A stretch of 64,000 bases of DNA from the NCBI GenBank assembly GCA_905182995.1, contig CAJJDP010000043.1, positions 124,001 through 188,000 of the forward strand, given 5' to 3'. Position numbers and translations under genes: made by a program. A model generated the notes under the pieces. That model saw only the letters and a list, made by a program, of their open reading frames with translations. It did not search any database and was not told the origin of the DNA. This DNA is from Paramecium octaurelia (taxonomy: Eukaryota > Ciliophora > Oligohymenophorea > Peniculida > Parameciidae). Shown in pieces: positions 24,922-36,775 of this stretch. Every line of letters starts with the position of its first letter. Positions within the stretch are counted from its first letter, which is position 1.

Positions 24922-25233
24922 TCAACATAACTCAAACATTTTAGTTCCAGCAATTTTCTTACAACCAGAACATAAGTGAATTTTATTTTTACACTAATTT
25001 AAGCAGCAAGGCAACCAAAATAATGGGAAAAATAAAAGAAAAACTATGATCGATACCTAAATTGTTCCCTTTCCTACCTAATGTTTAATTATTGTGAATC
25101 CAATCTTGTCACAAAAAGAGCATTTGATATTTACTGAATTGCTGGCTCCTTCAGCAGTCACTAAGTTTGAATTAAGAACTCCAGGATTAATAGCATAAAG
25201 TTCAAGTGCTGGTTGATTAATTTATTAAGACAT
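24922..25233 (-). CDS. LITAF-domain membrane zinc-ribbon protein (second of two)
   Basis: 103 residues, no intron. It has a short N-terminus lacking the Gln-rich arm of its neighbour, then IKCSFCDKIGFTIIKHQVG, a hydrophobic helix (VSIIVFLLFFPLFWLPCC), and CKNKIHLCSGCKKIAG. The CxxC...HxCxxC arrangement matches the LITAF zinc ribbon, though the segment before the helix (KGTIQ) lacks the Trp-Leu seen in its neighbour. Sequence identity to the other copy is low outside the motif, so the duplication is old. Likely peripheral membrane protein. Confidence 0.82.
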
Positions 25234-25460
25234 TATTAATTATTTTATAGAGTGTTTATATATTTTCTTTTTTGAAGTTATTATTCTATTTATTTTTTAA
25301 AAGTCTAAATTAAGCTTAGTCTTTAAAGAATAAAGAATTCTTAAAGCTGTAATCATAGATTCTCAAAATTAGATGATTGAAATGATGATAACAATTATAT
25401 TTGTATATTTATCACTTTTTAGTGCTATTTTGTAGTAACATTTCAAGATTGTCATTTTGT

Positions 25461-27275
25461 TCAACTAAATTTTACATTCTAATTGGTATAATTATATATT
25501 TACTCTTCTTCCAATAATGCAATTTGATTCTCCCTTTCAATTTACTATTAAACTACTGTGTTCAAGTAATCATTTTCCTCTATCAATGACTTAATCTTTT
25601 CTTCAAGTGCTTCAACTTATTCTCCTTGTGGCTCTAAGAACTTGTCTGCTGATTAGAGTTTTTGCTATAACTATTCATATTTGCTCTTCCAATTTTACAC
25701 TTCTTTCTGGCTTTATTGAGTCTACTATATAAATTAAATGATACCATAGAAATAAGCTTATTCTTTTCATTTGTTAATTGTTGCAATTATTCTTTTTTTG
25801 GGTTACTATCTTATTATGCTATTAAAGAATTTAATCTTTCATTTTCAGAAATCAAACCATGAACTTTCTCCTCCAAATCAGTAACTAAATATTGAATTTA
25901 TTGTTCTTCAGCCTAATTCTTTTCCTAATATTGTTATTCAAGCTCCTTGTATTTTTTCATTTATTCTTATAATTGCTTTTGAGCCTCATTAATTTACTTT
26001 TGTAGGAAGTCTAATTGTTGGCTGTTGTATGAAATCTACTTATTAAGTTCTTATATTTCTCCTTAAGGTTAATCTTAAGCCTTCTATAATAATCTAAAAT
26101 ATCTAAATGATAAATACTCCATATTCAGATTTTATAGTTAATCATTTTGTTAGATTAGAGTTTTAATTTTGCTTTCCATTTCATTCAAAAATTAAGTATT
26201 ATAAGTTTTTTTTTCTTATTCCAATTTTTTTAATTTGGCAGTTAACAATGAATGTCTTTCTTTTTCCTTGGCTAATTCTTCAACGATTTGTTAAGCATTA
26301 GTCGGTTAAGAAATAGCAGGACCCATTCCAGATCCTCCAACTTTCTAAATTTAAGGAGACTTATTTTATTGTAATTATTGTTGTTATAGTTTTGCTAAAT
26401 TCGTTGTTTCATTCAGCAATTGGCTCTTTGGCATAGGAGAATACATTAATTGTTGGTTGATTTATTCTGGAACCTGCTTTTGATCTAAACTTTAATTAAT
26501 ATGAATACTCATGAATTTCATTTAATCCTTCATTGGTGTTGCTTATCTTTAAGAGTAATCATTTTAGGTCTTATTAATACCTCCATTACTTATATATTAA
26601 CTAGTTTTGGTTGCTTGCTAATTTCTAAGAAATTAATTGTATTATTTACTGAATATTAGTCAATGGAGCTGCATTTCTATTTTAGGCTTAGACAGGGTCT
26701 GCTGATTGCATTCTCCCAGGTGCCCCAACTTACTTTTATTAGAGTAACTATTATTGGTTTTATGAGTAAGTTGATATCTATCTTTCATTACCATTTACTT
26801 TTTAAGGTTAAGTGTACTTGTTTTCTTCTTGGTTTTCATTTGGTTTGTTTTAACTAGTTTATTGAGCTTATTGTTATTGTTATTATTATTATTATTTGTA
26901 GAATAATTGATTGAATTCTTTGGCTGTGAATTAAACATTCTAGTACCTTGGGTCTGCTTTTTATTGAGGTTATTATTATTATTATGACTGTTAATATTAT
27001 TATTATTATTGCATATTTGGATATTATTATTTTTAAGGGTAGTTCTAGTAATTTTGTGCTTGCTATTATTGGTGCTATTGAGGCTATTGATAGTTTTTAG
27101 AGTCCTATTATTGTGGAATCATTTATCTGCCATAATATTATTATTATCCAAAGGTTTCTTGGAAACACCCTTAATTAGGCATTTATTTTTGTTATTTTGG
27201 AGGCATCTATTGGTATTTAGGCTATGGATATCCATTAACATCATAGTTGAGTGGCTGATTTTGAAATTTAATCAT
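25461..27275 (-). CDS. glutamine-rich coiled-coil protein, 586 residues
   Basis: Two introns (26547-26580, 34 nt; 25725-25744, only 20 nt). The first 200 residues are Gln/Asn/Pro/Tyr-rich with several polyglutamine runs encoded mainly by TAA and TAG (visible on the + strand as TTA and CTA tracts at 26870-27015). From about residue 290 on it is a long coiled coil (IVEELAKEKERHSLLTAKL, NEMESKIKTLIQQNDQL, KIKSLIEENDYLNTVV). No family recognised. Such proteins in Paramecium are often cytoskeletal or basal-body components, which is inference only. The 20-nt intron is needed to keep the heptads in frame. Confidence 0.75.
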
Positions 27276-27473
27276 TAACGATATTTATTTATTATTAATT
27301 ATTTTATGGCATCACATTGGATAATAATATAGCAATGTAATAAAGCAAAAAGATTTATGAACTGTAACTATATAAATTCTTGAATAAATTCCCTGAAACT
27401 AGAGACTAGAATGGAACATAACATTAAAGCATAATCAGTCACTTAAAATAATGTTATATTTGATTTATAATAA

Positions 27474-27874
27474 TCAATAAACCATAGGTAAATATTTGTA
27501 AACTCTTTCAATGATGGCTGGAATGTCTGCTCCTTACACTTCATCAACCAATCTGCCTTCTTAATAGAAGACAAACCTGGGTTTACTTGTTGGCTCTCTG
27601 TCTATAAAGAAGATTAGAGTAGAATGTTACTAAATTTATCGTGTTTGTAAGTGACGATTTTGCTATAGCCTAGTGTGTAGATATCGACTCTTTTTTCAAA
27701 GTCATCGATGCTTGTCTATAAGGTTTTGTAAGTTGGATGCATCATTTCACATGGACCACACCAATCTGGATGAACATCGAGCAAGACCAACTTTTTATTT
27801 TCAGAACTTATTAGATTAAGAAACATTTCTTCATCTTTAATGACATTCACGGCTTATTGCACTTTGGGAGGCAT
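27474..27874 (-). CDS. thioredoxin-domain protein
   Basis: 123 residues with one 29-nt intron (27602-27630). Thioredoxin fold: KKLVLLDVHPDWCGPCEMM with an intact WCGPC redox site, then EPTSKPRFVFYQEGRLVDEV, where the cis-proline loop is poorly conserved. Single domain, with no signal peptide. Thioredoxins of this shape occur in the cytosol and as light chains of outer dynein arms; the sequence alone does not decide. Sits 69 nt downstream of the end of the tRNA methyltransferase gene on the same strand. Confidence 0.85.
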
Positions 27875-27943
27875 GTATTAATAAATATATTATTTTTAAT
27901 ATTTATTTAAGTTACATTAATGTATTTTTATTAATCTTGTAAG

Positions 27944-28809
27944 TCATACTTTTTCACAAACAATAATAAATTTGGATCCTTTATTTCTTTCCACCTTCTA
28001 TCCCTCTTCGGTTGAATTCCAAATAAGTTTTGCAGCTGAATCTTATTCAACATCTTAAACTCGTTTAAACTAAACATAATTCTTTCATAAATACCATCTT
28101 ATGCTTTTCAAGATGTTAAACATGCCAATTATGTAATTCCTCCACATCAGTTATACAGTAGATTCTTCCGCTTGGTTTCAATAGATAGGCATATTCAGAG
28201 AGTAGCCCTGGATTGACGATTCTTCTTCTAAAATTCTTCTTTTTGAAATGAGGATCAGGAAAGCAAATAAAGATTTTTTCTAAACTGTTTTTTCTGAAGT
28301 ATTGAGGTAAATGTCTCATTGTATTAGTACGAATCACTGAAACATTGTGAGCTTAACCCTCATCTCTCAAGGCTCTTATTTTTTCCCCCACAAAGTTAAC
28401 AACTTTGCCTCTGATTTCCATGCCGAAAGTATACTTATCTGGATAATTTTCACTCAAAGCAAAGCACAAACCTCCAAATCCACAACCACTTGTTTATAAT
28501 CAAGTAAAATTACATGTCAAGAAAATCCACAATTGATTCTGAGTATTCCGGTTTAACTTAGTCATCATAAGCAATTGGATATTCTAAGGTGTTGAGATAT
28601 AGCTTCAAAGGATCCTTTCCAAACTTCTTAGGGTAATGCAAAGACCAATCAACTTAATTGTAATTGAGAGGATAAGGGAACAAGGTTTCATTTAATGGAT
28701 TAACATGAGCATGCATTCTAAAATCTGCCTTCTTTGGCTTTTAAATCTTCACTTTTTTTTCGATTTGTTCAATCTAATTATCTTTATTGTTTTCTGTAGT
28801 TGTGTTCAT
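27944..28809 (-). CDS. TRM8: tRNA (guanine-N7-)-methyltransferase, TRM8/METTL1 family
   Basis: 271 residues with introns at 28489-28513 and 28070-28094. The enzyme methylates G46 of tRNAs using SAM, with TRM82/WDR4 as partner. Visible: RMHAHVNPLNETLFPYP, the SAM site DIGCGFGGLCFAL, YTFGMEIR, the catalytic KIFICFPDPHFKKKNFRRR, and the C-terminal signature IWNSTEEGQKVERNKG. Both introns are needed to place the glycine motif and the C-terminus in frame. Ends VCEKV then TGA. Intact and of usual length. Confidence 0.95.
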
Positions 28810-28864
28810 AATTATTTATTTTATTATGAAAATGTTTTTTAAATAATAATTTTTTTGTTTGTTA

Positions 28865-30172
28865 ATGAATAGTTTAGATCAATCACTACAATCGGAATTT
28901 TAAGAGTTCAGATCCTAATTTTAACAATAAGAGAAGGTTATTAACAACCCTGAATCTTTATCGTTTTAATACAAGGTTTAAGGCCAATCACCCCATTCTT
29001 CTTTTTAGTTGTAGTCTGTAGAATAGTAATCCCTTTAACAATTGAGTATAGTTCATCCTTCAGAATAACAACAAGTTGAAATATCAGAAACATCCCAATT
29101 CGAAACTGAATAATATTTGAATATAAGTTTCCAAGACATAATCTAATTGATTTTTAATAACCAATGCTCACAACTAAACAAAGCCCTTAAAACTATAGTC
29201 TTTCGGAGCTACGTACTAATCAACCTATTCACAATACTCAATATCATTTTTATTTTAAATGAAGTAATTGCACTTTACTTTTCGCTCATTACAAAAGATA
29301 AAATAAAAGAGTTATTCAGCGTTTATTTTGGCTTTAATCTAATTTCTGATTGCTTAATAACTTACATCACCTTTTAATTAAGATACATTATTAATGAGGC
29401 CGAACAAATAAACTAAGGGGATGCCAGTACTTAGATTATAGAATATTTAAAATATACTATAAAAATAAATAGTCCTTTCGAGGATATAGTGGAGGATGAA
29501 GAACAATTGACTCAAGCATAACAAGTTGGGATAAGTATTTCTGAGAAAATTACAACTCTGAAATGGCTAACTTATTTATTAGAGAATCAGAATTCTTAAA
29601 TGTTCGCTTTAAATAGGGTCTGCTTGCTGACCAAGATGATATTATTCGCTTGGGGAAATATAACAATTGTGTAATGGATATATTTAAATTGGAATAACAA
29701 TAATATCAATATGGATTAATTAGAATCAATTTTGATTGTTTTGACAGTATTTTCGATGCTGATCGGTTATCTCATGATAATACTTCTGGTGAGTTTTCTC
29801 CTAGTTATTTGCGTTATAATCCCGGTCATCGTTGGTATGGCTCTTTGGTAGTCATGCAATTGGTGTACTTACTTATATAATGAGTATCAGCTTCATAGAG
29901 TTGCTTAGTAAAGACAAAGGTTTTTAAATAATTTAAACACTTAAAAATTCGAGTAATTAAAGGAGTAAGATGAAAGTATTCACGAAGAATGCGCAATATG
30001 TTTATCCACCTACTAAATGGATGATAATTGTGTAAAATTGCCATGCAATGTAGATAGTGGTAATAGGAAAATAAATCATGTTTTTCATGATACTTGCATT
30101 TTGGTATGGATTTAAACATGTGGGTCATGTCCTATTTGTAGAACTGTTTTCATTGAGAGATATGAACAATGA
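28865..30172 (+). CDS. membrane RING-H2 E3 ubiquitin ligase candidate
   Basis: 435 residues, no intron. The N-terminal 100 residues are Gln/Ser-rich. There are about four hydrophobic helices, two near residues 120-170 (LINLFTILNIIFILNEVIAL) and two near residues 260-330 (LIVLTVFSMLIGYLMIILLV). A coiled stretch follows, then a C-terminal RING-H2: ECAICLS, about 28 residues with CNV, HVFHDTC, then CPICR, ending IERYEQ. The Cys/His spacing fits C3H2C3. Such proteins ubiquitinate partners at ER, endosome or plasma membranes; target unknown. The frame is unbroken for 1.3 kb, strong support for the gene. Confidence 0.85.
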
Positions 30173-30242
30173 TAATGTTATTTAATTATTTGCTTGATTC
30201 TCTTTTATTAATTAAATATTTTTATATAGCAGTTAAAGCATT

Positions 30243-30966
30243 ATGTCCTTAAATACTTCTATGCCTTATTATCGCAATTCCTCAAGAGAAGTCAAAACTA
30301 TCAAGGAAATTGTCTAAGCTGACGCCATCAAAAGTGCTAGGTTGCTCAGCCGAGATAAAGTAAAAGCTAAATAAAACACATCATTTGGCGATTGTAATCA
30401 CTATTCTATAATTAGTGAATAGAAGTAAAAGGAAAGTTAATAATTCGTTTCATGACAACAGAAATAATTCTTAGATTGCAAGTTCAAATAATCTGTCTGG
30501 TTATTTAGCCAATGCATTTTAGGAAAAAAAGGAAAATATTCAAAGGAATTAGATGCCAGAAATCACAAATAAGAATAGATATGATGAAAACAAACAGAGG
30601 GAAATTAAATATCTAATGAGGATTGCAGCACTAGAGAAAGAATCATCAAAACTAACTGAATTAGCAACTAAACTGAAGAAAGAGAATTAATTATTGAAAT
30701 AATAAAATAATCAAGACTTAATCATATACCAATTATAAGAGGCTCTTAATATATCTAAAAATGAGAATTAAACTCTTAAAAAACAAATTACTCAACTTTA
30801 GAATTCTAATTCCAATTACTTTAATAATAGTGTATATCGAAATTAAAAAAACTAAACTCAAAATACAAATCACACAGTCAATACTACAAATAATATATCT
30901 CAAGATAATATTAAAGTTTAAGAATGCATTCCTAGTTATTTAGTTGCTCTTAGCTTGGCTGATTGA
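30243..30966 (+). CDS. coiled-coil protein, 233 residues
   Basis: One 22-nt intron (30394-30415) joins a basic N-terminus (SREVKTIKEIVQADAIKSAR) to a long helical region (IKYLMRIAALEKESSKLTEL, NQDLIIYQLQEALNISKN) and an Asn/Gln-rich tail. It ends YLVALSLAD then TGA. No recognised family. The heptad pattern and lack of other motifs suggest a structural coiled-coil protein. Confidence 0.7.
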
Positions 30967-31024
30967 ATATTTATTTTAAAATACCAATTTTGTGAATACA
31001 TGAATATATAATTTATTATTCATA

Positions 31025-32175
31025 ATGATATAATTATTTATCATTCTAACACTTGCTTTTTCTAAGCCACTAAATCCCAAAAAAGTCATATATGCTATTA
31101 ATTGTGGTGCACCATCTAATTATAAAAGTCCTTCAGGAATCCAATATGAAAAAGTATTTTGCTTTAATATTATTACCAAGGATATACAAACAGATCCTGA
31201 AACAGTGGTGGCAGATTACAGTTTGAATTCGGAGGTGTCGAGTCAGCAAATCAAATATACAAGAGAGCCTGAGATCTATTTAACAGAAAGACATGCATAC
31301 AAATCATTCTCATATCAGATTCCATTGTAAAAAGAAGGCACATACACTTTGATTCTTAAATTTGCCGAAGTATTCAATAAATATAATGAAAGATGTACTT
31401 TGATACTAAAGGAAAGAGAGTTTTTCATGTTAAATTTGGACAATAGAGAGTCATTGAAAAACTTGATGTTGTGGCTAAGGTTGGAAAGTTTGCTTCAAAT
31501 GATGAATATGTAGAGTTTGAATATGTAGCTGGTCAAGTATTCCATAATGTAAATTTACCTTTATATACGATAGAATGTTTTGTGTGTGGATGCAGTTTAG
31601 GATGGCAAATTATAAGTGAATCTTGAAAAAACAAAGTTTGATAACCCATACATTCATGGTATAGTTTTGTATGCAGGTGGAATCAGTGAAACGGATTATG
31701 ATGAATATCAATACATGAAGGACAATTGGGAGAAGGTTATTAATGAAGAGAAGATTAAGGAAGAACTTGAGAGATAGAAGAAATCTGAAGCCAAGGTTAA
31801 AAGAAAGGAGAGAGTCAAAATTAGAAATGATCACTTAAATGAATTAGAAAATGAATTTGAAGTTGATGATTAGACATAGAATTCTTCTGCTCCTGTTGTT
31901 AAAAAAGGGGGATTAAGAAACTTAATTACAAGTCCATTTGGTACAGCAGGGTTGTTCTTTTCATTTTTTATTGGAATGTCGATTCTTAAGAAGGTGACTT
32001 CTACCATTTCAAATGTAATTCCCAAATTATATCAATTTAGGCTAAAATTAAAGGATTTGAAAAGGAGACTACTGAAACAAAACCTAAACAAGAGAAATAA
32101 CCAAAAGAAAAGAGTGATGAAAAAAAGAATAAACCTAAGGATACAAAAGAGAAATCTAAAGCAAAATAATAATGA
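31025..32175 (+). CDS. malectin-domain ER membrane protein
   Basis: 349 residues with introns at 31154-31180, 31370-31392, 31549-31573 and 32015-32040. A signal peptide (MIQLFIILTLAFS) leads into a malectin fold: YAINCGAPSNYKSPSGIQYE, ADYS, RHAYKSFSYQIPL, TYTLILKFAEMYFDTKGKRV, VIEKLDVVAKVG, and a late IHGIVLYAGG. A charged helix follows, then a membrane segment (SPFGTAGLFFSFFIGMSIL) and a Lys/Glu-rich cytosolic tail. Malectin binds di-glucosylated N-glycans in the ER lumen and works with the oligosaccharyltransferase. The topology and domain order match animal malectin, with a longer cytosolic tail. Confidence 0.87.
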
Positions 32176-32319
32176 TGAGTTATAATTTGTTCAAATATAT
32201 TATGTTATTGCACACCCTACATTAATACGCATTTTTAAAATTTGATTATAAAATTAAAGTACATGTTTCATTAATTTTCTTATAAATACCTAATTTAAAA
32301 ACATATGAATATGATCTAA

Positions 32320-33438
32320 ATGTTATTCACTAAATTTGCTGATATTTTATTAACATCAAGAGCATACCCCTTCCTTTAATGTTAACCCCTGATCCAAAAC
32401 TAAACAAAAGAAATTGGAATTATTTGGAATAAGGAAATAAACTTTAATGTTTAGCAACTGCTCCAAAACAATTGGAGAAGTGCTTAAACCAACGAAATGA
32501 TTGTTTAATTTTTTCTTGAAAAAGATGGAAACTCATTTTTGGTCGAGGAATGGAGTCTTATATAATCACAAAGTATCATGCTTAACATGCTTACAGCCAA
32601 GAAGAACAACTCCTTACTCAAACAAATAACAATTTGGTTACGATCAGCTATTGCCATGATGACTATGACTACAATATTTTAAGAAGAATAAATAACAAAA
32701 TAATATAAAGTCACACATAGTTTATTATTTTATAATAGAAATACTAAAAAAAGAAGTGATTGGATAGACGACTCTAAATTATAAGTTAAAAAGATTTCAA
32801 CCAAATTTCTTAGCTAACTCAACTTCTAACTAACCATAGCTTAATAAGGATAGCTGCAGAATGTCCTATCAATATAGAAATAAAAGATAAATTAGTCTCC
32901 CTTATTTAAAAGATGTCGATATTTATCAGAATAAATTGATATTAGAGATCCACAATTGATAGAAAGAAAGATGACAATGGATGCTGAATATTAAGTCTAA
33001 TTAAGACAAGAGAATCCTCCAAGGATGTCCTTAAATAATCTCAATTTATCTTTTGTTTCAATATACTCAAAAAAAGAGGAGGTAGAACTATTATTTACAC
33101 CTGAGGAGGCAGCATTAAAATTAAAAGATAAGACATTTTTGGAAGAGGACTATGAAATTAATTTGATGACTGGAGATCCTACAACCAATAAATTAAATTT
33201 ATCGAATCATGGACAATAATTAGATAATAAATCATAGTTATTACTACTTCCTGTGTGTATCTAAAATGAATTGTTAATTTCTTAGATTATGGTGTCTCAA
33301 AAACTTTCAAATGAAGATAAAATCAATTAATCAATTCTATTGGATTCTTTAAAAGACATTCAGTAAGCATCAAAAAATAGGAGAATAAGATCTATATAAA
33401 TAAACAGATTATTAAGTTTTTATAGATAAATGTGTTGA
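32320..33438 (+). CDS. unassigned 372-residue protein, faint HORMA/Atg13-like pattern
   Basis: A single frame of 373 codons from ATG at 32320 to TGA at 33436-33438 with no intron. A TGA-free run of this length is unlikely by chance. The N-terminal 150 residues (LFTKFADILLTSRAYPFLQ, MIVQFFLEKDGNSFLVEEWS, LLKQITIWLRSAIAM) faintly recall the order of strands and helices in Atg13 HORMA domains, but no residue-level match is decisive. The rest is Gln/Leu-rich with an acidic patch (FTPEEAALKLKDKTFLEEDY). An alternative frame is also open over part of the 5' half, so a spliced model is possible. Confidence 0.5.
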
Positions 33439-34344
33439 TATTGAAAGTGATTTGCTAATAGTGATTAATTAATATCTATGTTTAAGTGTGTTTGATATAA
33501 TCACAATTTTTGAATATTTAAACAAGACTATGTTATTTATAAAATATACAACTATTTAAGCCTAAAGTTAAGTACTAATTTTTTCTTAGCTCAAAATAGA
33601 ATATTAAATTAACAAATTGATTATATCTATATTTAGATTAAATTATCTGAAAGAACTATTATTTCCCATTTTGATCAAATAAAGGCTTCTAAAATTTCCA
33701 TTTCAATTCACAAGGTTTTAATAAACTAAAGAATTTGTAATATAATAAGAGGAATAAGAAATTACATTTTTTAATTTCATATTAAAAGTAAAATTAATAT
33801 TGTATCATTCAACTCCTCCTGATTTTATAAACCCTAAAAGCTTAAATGTTAGATTTCATGATAAAGGTATAAAACGAGTGATGGTTAATTACTTTTGAAG
33901 CAATGAAAAAGGGTTTTCTTATTTTGTTTTTTCGTTCATCGCAATCTTGAAATCATAATTGATTTTATTTCTTATAATAAATATCAGCCCTGTGAAATAA
34001 AAATATATAAAATAACATAAGAATCACTTAATTCTACATCTGCAATTATTGGATATAAGTAGTGTCGCCTGAAGCGATATTTCCTAAATTGAAGTGGAAT
34101 TCTCTTTCATATTATCTTAACGATTAAAATTATAAGTACACTTAAAATAGAACATAATTGTTAGAATTAATAATTATCAAAAAATATATATTATTATTTT
34201 TTATCTTTATTAAAACTACCAAAAGATTAGAAAAATAAATTATTAAAATTATAGGTCTATTACATATTGAAATTAATTAAAGATTTAATACAGATTAATT
34301 GTTTTTAACCATTTTTTTAAATTAATGATACAAGATTTAAAGTG
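33439..34344. other. AT-rich stretch, no gene seen
   Basis: About 900 nt with homopolymeric A and T runs, frequent TGA in all frames and no protein motif. I see no RNA gene or repeat. It may hold the 3' ends of both neighbours. Confidence 0.55.
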
Positions 34345-36330
34345 TGAATGAGCCTTTCAATCAAGATTAAAGGAAAAATTAGATGAAGAAATTAAGCTGC
34401 TGAAGTTGTGCTAAGGGTTCTGAAATCCAATTTGTAATATATGTGACTCCAACATAATCAAATACAGAATTAGGATGAGTAAAAATTGTATTTTTGTCTA
34501 TAATGCTTAAATCACAATTATCGGTTTCTTATTGGAGAGGGGTACGAGGAGGGCGATGTGAATTTACCAATCATTTTATTCTGCTTAATTTGAAGTAATT
34601 TGATTGCACTGATGTCCGAATAGAAAACGAAAAATAAATATAATTATGATGATGATAGATGACGAGAAGGTGTTTAAGCTCCATGGACCGTGCTCAAAGA
34701 TTACTTAATAAAATCTTATTATTATTTCAATTAAATCTAGAAAATCTCAATGTATTTTTCTTCATATATATGAAACCATTCTTTGAAAATGTAATACAAT
34801 CCTGAATTTATGGTGCTACTTTTTGTCGACCTCTCAATAAATCAAATTTATATTAATCAATTATGGTTACTTGTGTTTTATCTATGAAGTGTTATTGCCT
34901 TTGGAACTCTTTATAATTAACAGAATTTCTAATTATCTTGCCAGTTCTCATTTCTCTCAACGTTATCCCTTCAATATTCTCACTTACCTCACCATACTCA
35001 TCATCTTCTATTCGGTTAATGATTTCAACAAAAAGGTGGTTGTCTAAACTCTGTATTTCATTTCCTCTTTTCTTAGTTTACCTTATTCTTTTTGATAATT
35101 TTTGTTTATGAATATTGTATACAAATAACCATGAACTTCCGTCTATTGCTTATATTGTCAAAGCATAGTTTGATAAGCTGGGCAATATATTTAAGTCTAG
35201 AAGGCCATTAAGCATATAGTTATATTTGAATTCTTTATCATTTATTGAATATTGACATACATTACTTCCTCTTAGTAGTAAATATATGTAACCATTATCA
35301 TCAATATCTAAGTATCTTGAAATTCCCTCAATACTTTTGTTTGTTAATGTTTTGTTCTTAAGATCAACTATTGTAAGCAAATCCTAGACAACCTAAAAAA
35401 AATAAGTCGAATAACGATCAAACTTGTTTTAAAATACTCTATCAACACCAAGGCTTACCCATTATCCTTAAGCTATTTCATCGGTAATTTTAAAATCATA
35501 AATTCTAAATAGAAAATGGCACTCTTCTACGTTATTATATGCTCTTTCAAAAATTATAGCTAAAAATTATTCATTTCGGAGATATTAGAACTCTCATCAC
35601 TGATATGTCAGGAAATATTTTAATGCCTTTCATTATAATAATTTTTTCATCTACATCAGCTTAACTACTCAGAGACAGTTGTTCATCTACTATTTCAGAA
35701 TTATTCAGAGACATTTAATTTCCTTTTTATTTTCAGGGTTATCAAATTAAGAGGGTACAAAATTTCTGACGATTTTCTGATTGGTAATTGCTTATTTTAA
35801 CAGAATCTTTTGTTCTGAATGAGGAATTAAAAAATTAAAAGATATTATTTGTGTTCCAGTTTATTCACTTTTCTAATAATAAGCTCTACAAAGTATATTA
35901 AATTTCATTTCAGCTATATCAACTCATAAATATTATTAGTTTATGACTAACTTCAATTTTTTATTGTTTATCAAAATTGCATCACCATTTAACAAATAGT
36001 GTTAAGGTTATATGAAACTGAAAAAAATGAAAACACAATTATGATTTTGATAAGAAGGTGAAATAAATGTAATTAATAATTTCCGCAAATCATAACTACT
36101 TCATGAGATAAGTTACGCGCTTCTTCTAACAAGGAATTATTCGAATATTTAATTTCATCTTCTTTAGAATAACTGCATAAACAATAACTGAATATTAAAT
36201 CTTATCAAAGGGAATTTATCTAAAAGTTAATTAAAAGATCAATCCATCTTGAAAGACTTAATAACAAATTGAATTATCTTAATTCCTTTTTTATATTTAT
36301 TTTTACCGTTTGTTAAAAGACCTGTTTTCC
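34345..36330 (-). pseudogene. propeller-like gene, probably decayed or with unresolved introns
   Basis: Several consecutive coding-like stretches on this strand read like beta-propeller blades: ILINNKKLKLVINQQYL, MKFNILCRAYYQKSEQ, IISFNFLIPHSEQ, ISRYLDIDDNGYIYLLLRGS, SWLFVYNIHKQKLS and ISAIKLLQIKQNKMIGKF. They fall in order but not in one frame. Some joins can be made with 23-26 nt introns (for example 23 nt just downstream of about 35730), while at others TGA interrupts the best frame with no usable intron, notably near 35920, 35600 and 34728. I lean to a recently decayed gene, but a real gene with atypical introns or sequence errors is possible. Family: propeller or WD-like, weak. Confidence 0.45.
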
Positions 36331-36429
36331 ACAAAATAAATTTACACTTATATCCTTCTAAAGAGTTTGAATCAAGTAATATTTCAATCTATTTATGTAT
36401 TAAATAATATAAAATGCAACATTAGCATA

Positions 36430-36775
36430 TTTAGCAATAGGGAAAATATGGCACCATGACTAAACAAGAAAATTAAAGGTTGAAAGAGTAAGGTTAAAAT
36501 ATAGAGAAAATTGGAATGAAATTTATTGAATAATGAAAATTGAACCATAACAAAAATTGTAATTAGATATATCAATCAAACTTGCACTATCTGCGCAATC
36601 TTGGACTCAAGAGAAAGATGATCAAATAATGATCTTATATGGATAGTATGGGGCCAAGTGTCTCTGATTACTAAGTGAATGAAAATGGATCTATAATTTT
36701 CAATCTAAATTTTAGGAAATGATGATTAAGAATAGATGCTACTCTAATACAAACATCTTAGTCACAGTAAGATTT
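36430..36775 (+). pseudogene. MYB R2R3-type DNA-binding domain pseudogene
   Basis: One frame reads through two degenerate MYB repeats: GKIWHHDQTRKLKVERVRL then RENWNEIY for the first, and SAQSWTQEKDDQIMILYGQ then IKNRCYSN for the second. Trp spacing and the acidic ExD of helix 1 fit c-Myb-type repeats. The frame contains at least three in-frame TGA codons and no ATG-started open frame spans it, so it is broken. A live MYB gene begins at 63697. MYB proteins bind DNA through pairs of these repeats. Confidence 0.6.
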
